Assembly: GCF_910596095.1 (NCBI RefSeq)
Contig: NC_056538.1
Coordinates: 20,880,501 to 20,944,500 of the forward strand
Reading direction: 5' to 3'
DNA: 64,000 nucleotides
DNA from: Thunnus maccoyii
Taxonomy: Eukaryota > Chordata > Actinopteri > Scombriformes > Scombridae
Positions within the stretch are counted from its first letter, which is position 1. Every line of letters begins with the position of its first letter. Position numbers and translations under genes: made by a program. The notes beneath the pieces were generated by a model. It was given only the letters and a program-made list of their open reading frames with translations. It was not told the origin of the DNA and did no database searches. This document shows, piece after piece, positions 59,801 through 64,000 of the stretch.

Positions 59801-62284
59801 TTTCTCTCTTGGCAGCCCTGCAGCTTCGAAACATTCTCATTCAGCTTGCCCTCCATACGGTCGAGCTGCAGAAAACACATGAAAATCATCATGTTTTGTG
59901 CAGTAAATGTCTGCTGTGGTGCTTATCTGATAGTAGGTCCTGCAAAATCACTTCTAGGAAACACATTGGAAAGAAAAACACAGTAAAGTTATCCAAGTTC
60001 ATAGTATGAAGTAGGAGTTAGTAATGACACTTCATCCACTTTCAATAAGAACTAGAAATTCTCCTTTGAAATCAGTTTTATGATACTAAGAACTAAATTA
60101 TGTCTTATAGTTTCTTTGTAGTTTCTAACCAACACATTCAACAGACTGACAGATGTCCTGTCCTAAATGATCACTGTTCTAACTGTATTAATTGCTTTCG
60201 ATTAAATGCAAATTGCAATAACATGTTGTTTACACAGGGGGCAACAAGTGAGAATCAAATCATTTTCTTTAAAGATGCTTGTTGTTTTAAAATCAAGCAA
60301 AAAAATGTAGCGCTCCCACATCTTGAAGGAGATACTATGATCTTTCTATCTAAAGCAGGACCAAATGTGTATCACACTGAATTTTGGGCCACTCATGACA
60401 TGTGTATTTTACACTTACCTCCTGCTGAGAGACTTCAGTACCAATAGAGGAACCCATCCTGCCCTTCAATATTCTTCCTCCTCCAGTCATGGTTCCTGTG
60501 ATGAACACACCGGACCACAGGGGATAAGAGGGGGAGGGTCAGACTAGTAAAATAATGGCAATTGTATTATCTTCACTGAATTACATAACTATAAGAGCTA
60601 GGAAAAAAACAGGATATGATTATGACAGAAAAAGCAGGAGGCCACCCACCAGCCATCTCGATTATCTGTCCCTTCAGGGTGACCACTCTCCAGCGCTTGT
60701 CTTTCTGGAAGGCCATCCTAGTGGCCTGCTCCATGTCCTGGGCCACCAGGGTGTCCCTTAGGGCGAAGTAGAAAGCTGGTCGCACGCTCTCATCTTTCAC
60801 TCTCACCATGTCAAAGAGACGAGGGCTGTCCTCAGGGGTGCGGATGGAGGTATTGATGTTCTTCTCCCACACCTTCATCTAAGTAAAGCCAGTGAGAAGG
60901 AAAAGGAAGACGCAGAATCCATGTAAGCTTTTGATAAGAAATCCTGCTTACAAACTAGAACAATTTCTGTAAGCGGTTAAAGACACTGATGTTGTTTACA
61001 TCTTAACAAGACAAGAGAGATAAAAATCAGTTTACACCCTCTTGACTGAGGGCCCCAACTGTAATCATCTTTACCTTGTCAAGACCAATGAAGGTAGCAA
61101 CTCCAATGTTCTGTTCTTTGAGAAATGTGACACATTTCTGAGCTGTATCAATGGTATCCACCACAATGTTGTCCAGAGCACCACAGCTGGAGGAAATAGC
61201 CACATCATACTTCTCATCTATAGCTCCAAGGTCTCCCTACAAGAAAAAAAAAAAACAATCTGAGCACTGTGACCACATAAGCATATCACTAAAGAGTTTA
61301 TAGGTGTGTTCCCTGTAATAATTTATAACTGAGATATTGATGATATTCTTGGTAATAATGAGACTGTATTTTATATTATAACAGCTTTTTACCAATCTTC
61401 CAAGGATGCCAGGGATTCTGCCACTCTTCTTCTGCTGCATGAGAGCATCCAGGACCTTTCCTCGACTGCGGTTGGAGGACAGAGAGCTCTTGGCTTCCTC
61501 CACCTTCTGCCTCATTTCCCTCACCACTTCCCTAGTCTCATTATCCATCTTCATCAGCTTCTCCAGCTCTCCCTCATCCTGCAGAGGAAATGGGGGGGAT
61601 CAATTCAAGGACAAATTCACAATAATGACACCATCCGCTGTGCAGATATGTTCTATACCACACACATTATTTATTGGCAGATGCTAAATGTCCCATGTGA
61701 ATTCTGCCTAAACAAAATGCTATCACACAGCAATGCTGATGTTCGGTTTTACCTTCTTGAGCTCTTGTTCTTTCTCAGGTATTTTGACTTCCAGGTCCTT
61801 AATAGCTGCGCGGCGCTCCCGCAGCGTGTCAGAAGTTGTCTGAAGTGTCTGCTTGGCTGTGTTGAGCTGTGTCACAGCGGTGTTGTGGCGGCTAAGGTAG
61901 ATGTCAAGCTCTGATTGAGCCAGGTCCATACGAGAGCGGGTCTCGTTTACAGCCTTACTGAGCTCCATCAGCTCTTTCTCTTTGGTCTGGAGAATACAAA
62001 AAGAGGAGAGGTTGGGAATGTTGGAGAGAAAAAAGGAGAGTAAACATGTTTTACAGAAATGTTTACTATGCAAAGTTAAATATAGCATGGTACAGTGAAA
62101 GCAAGATGTAGTCACGCACCTCTTTGTCCTGTTGCAAGCCGCTGGTCTCTTCCTTCAGACTCTCCATCACCTCCTTAAGTTTCTCTTCTTCTTTCACCTT
62201 CTGCTTCTCCAGCCCTTCCTTGCGAGCTGTTGCCTCAGAGATGGCCTTTTCACTGTTGGCTGGTACACCGCGCACTTCCTCCAG
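53824..62284 (-). CDS. smc4: SMC4, condensin core ATPase (3' part)
   Basis: Fifteen exons, in transcription order: 62120-62284, 61753-61986, 61393-61578, 61075-61236, 60650-60878, 60419-60495, 59713-59865, 59411-59537, 58787-58976, 57315-57459, 55619-55792, 55179-55361, 54796-55028, 54492-54675, 53824-53988 (stop TAA 53824-53826). They give 868 codons in one frame, roughly human residues 420-1288. SMC4 pairs with SMC2 in condensin I and II and drives mitotic chromosome compaction. The part seen contains the end of the first coiled coil (SELDIYLSRHNTAVTQL), the hinge (GDLGAIDEKYDVAIS, NIGVATFIGLDK, RMGSS), the returning coiled coil, and the C-terminal head with signature LSGGEKT, Walker B LYFMDEIDAALD and the H-loop region FIIISLRNNMFE. 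The ATP-binding Walker A exon and the start lie right of the window. No frame breaks are seen. The donor at 59712 (GTACAG) is weak. Confidence 0.96.
56066..57296. mobile_element. Large interspersed repeat in an SMC4 intron
   Basis: It starts with GCTGCAAGTGGCAAT and ends with CGGAAGAAAAACAATAGGGT, TTTGAACCCTAAT, a wording typical of a widespread family of fish repeats. It includes TACAGCGCCACCATCTGGCT and a tRNA-like segment (56300-56374). Several short open frames have no known domain. Its right end is about 10 bases from the 5' splice site of the SMC4 exon 57315-57459. Confidence 0.6.
56300..56374 (-). pseudogene. tRNA-like segment with A and B boxes
   Basis: On the minus strand TAGCACAGTCAG (56354-56365) fits a Pol III A box and GGTTCAAGTCC (56310-56320) fits the B box exactly, at normal tRNA spacing. 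A T-arm of four pairs can form. The acceptor stem does not pair, so this is a tRNA-derived relic rather than a working tRNA. It may be part of the surrounding repeat. Confidence 0.5.
57460..58786 (-). other. SMC4 intron, unassigned
   Basis: A 1.3-kb intron between the exons 58787-58976 and 57315-57459. Short open frames at 57590-57901 and 58141-58410 show no conserved motif. I see no recognised gene or repeat here. Confidence 0.5.
58977..61074 (-). other. SMC4 introns around the hinge-proximal exons
   Basis: The gaps 58977-59410, 59866-60418 and 60879-61074 are AT-rich introns without recognised elements. An open frame at 60100-60447 on the opposite strand has no domain and overlaps an SMC4 exon. 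Confidence 0.5.
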
Positions 62285-64000
62285 CTGAAAGATGAGCCAG
62301 ACAGGAGAAGGTACAGTAACAGATGAGATGTGTCCAAGTTGGGATTCTAAGCAACAGTGGCTGCACCTGTCTAGGTTCAACTTAAGGACACAATTCATTA
62401 ATACACACTTCTACCAAGCTTTACCTCTTAAATTAAAGGATGATCAAATAAAGAGATCTGAAGAATTCAGGAGACAAGAGTTGTAAAGTAAATGGACTGA
62501 ATCAGTTTTTTGCCAGTGCCAGTTACAAGCAACTGTGCTACACATTCAGAAGCAGGCCAAAACACACAACTGTAATCAACTATAAACACACATTCAGGAC
62601 TGAGCAAGCCCTGGTTAAGACTGGCACAACAGTCTGCTGCCTGGCAGGGCTGAAACAAGGCAAAGGAGTGGTGTGTGTATATAGTCTATGTTTTGTAGGG
62701 TTAACTGCGGGTGAAATGTGAATGTGGCTGCTGGGAGTGTTACACAAGCCAGGCCATAGTTGACTACCACACAGCAGAACACTGCTCCCCAGAGGTCTGC
62801 CCGCTTCTGCCCTGCTCCCCCTCTGACCAAGACATTTCCAGAGCACAGCCATTGTAGGTGGAGCAGATAGACTTTTAGAGCAGGAAGGGAGATGAGAAGA
62901 TATAACAAGTTACAAGGAACTCTTAAGGTTAGGTTTGTCTGTGATTTTTTTTTTTTGCACAAGTTAAAAAAAATGTTAGTCTAAGAGACAGGAATACAAT
63001 TAATGGTGAAAGAGAGCATGAGTGTGCTGTCATTAGGCACACACTAACAATCAACTTGTGTGTTACTTCACAGCCCCCTAGTGGCTAGTTTAGGGTAGAT
63101 GGCCCTTCCTGCCATTAAAATTTGATTTATTTATGGATAACGTCACTTAATCTAGAAGAAATCCAGGTATTACACTATTCCTTAATTAAGAAAAAAATAC
63201 AGAAAATTAAAGCAGAGTCCCTAAATGCTTTCACAAATGACACAGCATGATTTCTCAGTCACACAAGGCATCATGTCTAAGATCAAAGTCCTTCAGTAAC
63301 AATGTTCAATGTTTTTGGCAAAAGCCTACCTGACTGTCCTCAGTATTGCTTTGTGTAGCTGCAGCTAGAGCTATCACAGAGAATTATTTCAGTTCAATGT
63401 CTTTGAAAACATCAACTCTACCAGCATCCAGGCTTTTTGTTTAAACACTAAATTATCTGCAATATTGTTTTACACAAAATTGTATTATCTTCAAAGAACT
63501 TATAGAATGCTTAGTTCTTCACTGCCAGGAACATTTTAAATTCTTTATCTACAGGGAAATTTATGATTATAGAATCCATGTTTATAATGGCAAATAACTC
63601 TTGGGAACTGGAATAATTCTGTAATTCACTAATCACTCCTATATAGGTTGTGTAAAGCCTTGACAAAATGTCTTTTTCTCCTCGGCCTCAAAACAGAACT
63701 TGTGTTTTCTATAAGCAACGGAAATTGTATTTTTAGTGCCCATGTTTCTCTCTTGGCCACGGGACAACATAAACATGTAAAACTGGAGTGTCATACCACT
63801 GCTGCTAGCTCGTCCTGGATCATGGTGCAAACCTGTATTTGTTAATGGGTATGTATTGTATGTAACAGTTATCCTCTCCTGACAGATTGTGTGTCTGTGT
63901 GCCTCTGAACACTGTGAGAATGCCCACTGTGACGCTGTCAGAGTGAAATACTCACATCTACTGCAGAGCAGCAAACAGTAACACCATGTCAAATTAAATC
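62285..64000 (-). other. SMC4 intron running off the right edge
   Basis: No further SMC4 exon could be found between the acceptor at 62285 and the window end, so the preceding exon lies beyond 64000. The sequence shows no recognisable repeat or RNA gene. I looked for the mammalian miR-15b/miR-16-2 hairpins that sit in an earlier SMC4 intron and did not see their seeds here. Confidence 0.6.

Noticed and set aside
62285-64000. miR-15b/miR-16-2 cluster of the SMC4 intron
   Set aside because: In mammals it lies in an intron upstream of the exons seen here. The complement of the AGCAGCA seed region with flanking mature sequence was not found, so it is probably beyond the right edge.

Overview
This window is nuclear DNA from a ray-finned (teleost) fish. 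Split genes with GT-AG introns encode five vertebrate proteins, and the spacers are full of short DNA transposons, (GT)n microsatellites and other repeats of the kind common in percomorph fishes. There is no bacterial, phage or CRISPR-like content. The order is PPM1L (3' part, + strand), ARL14 (+), KPNA4 (+), TRIM59 (+) and SMC4 (3' two thirds, - strand). These five genes are also neighbours on human 3q25-26, so this is an old conserved linkage block.

Layout. 1-18702 holds the last three coding exons of PPM1L (4459-4675, 15907-16068, 18362-18702) in large introns; the first coding exon lies left of the window. The 11.2-kb intron carries a 370-bp foldback element and a decayed 3-kb Harbinger transposon that keeps traces of both its transposase and its Myb-like protein. 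18703-22471 is the PPM1L 3'UTR with a long (GT)n(GA)n tract, then spacer with a broken Tc1-like transposase. ARL14 has two coding exons (22472-22786, 23758-24051). 24052-29957 is a transposon-rich spacer: a MITE with a good terminal repeat, then a region bounded by hAT-like ends (26591-29712) that contains a DIRS-type retroelement remnant on the minus strand. KPNA4 is complete in 17 coding exons (29958-43578, 520 aa) with a CpG-rich start and a long 3'UTR. TRIM59 is complete in four coding exons (48508-51381, 429 aa), with a likely non-coding first exon near 46427. TRIM59 and SMC4 converge on 51382-53823. SMC4 is read leftward from beyond the right edge; fifteen exons give the last 868 codons, from the N-terminal coiled coil through the hinge to the C-terminal ATPase half.

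The genes do not form a pathway. PPM1L is a membrane-anchored PP2C phosphatase, ARL14 a small Arf-like GTPase, KPNA4 a nuclear import receptor, TRIM59 a membrane-anchored RING ubiquitin ligase and SMC4 a condensin ATPase. KPNA4, TRIM59 and SMC4 are compact, while PPM1L is stretched by repeats.

I found no new gene system. The items most worth a second look are the nested transposons, a 590-bp inverted-repeat family with three copies in this one window, transposon ends lying next to a promoter and a splice site, and lineage-specific protein changes in PPM1L (charged loop), TRIM59 (cysteine cluster) and ARL14. Exon ends were set by hand from splice consensus and reading-frame continuity; comparisons with human proteins are from memory.
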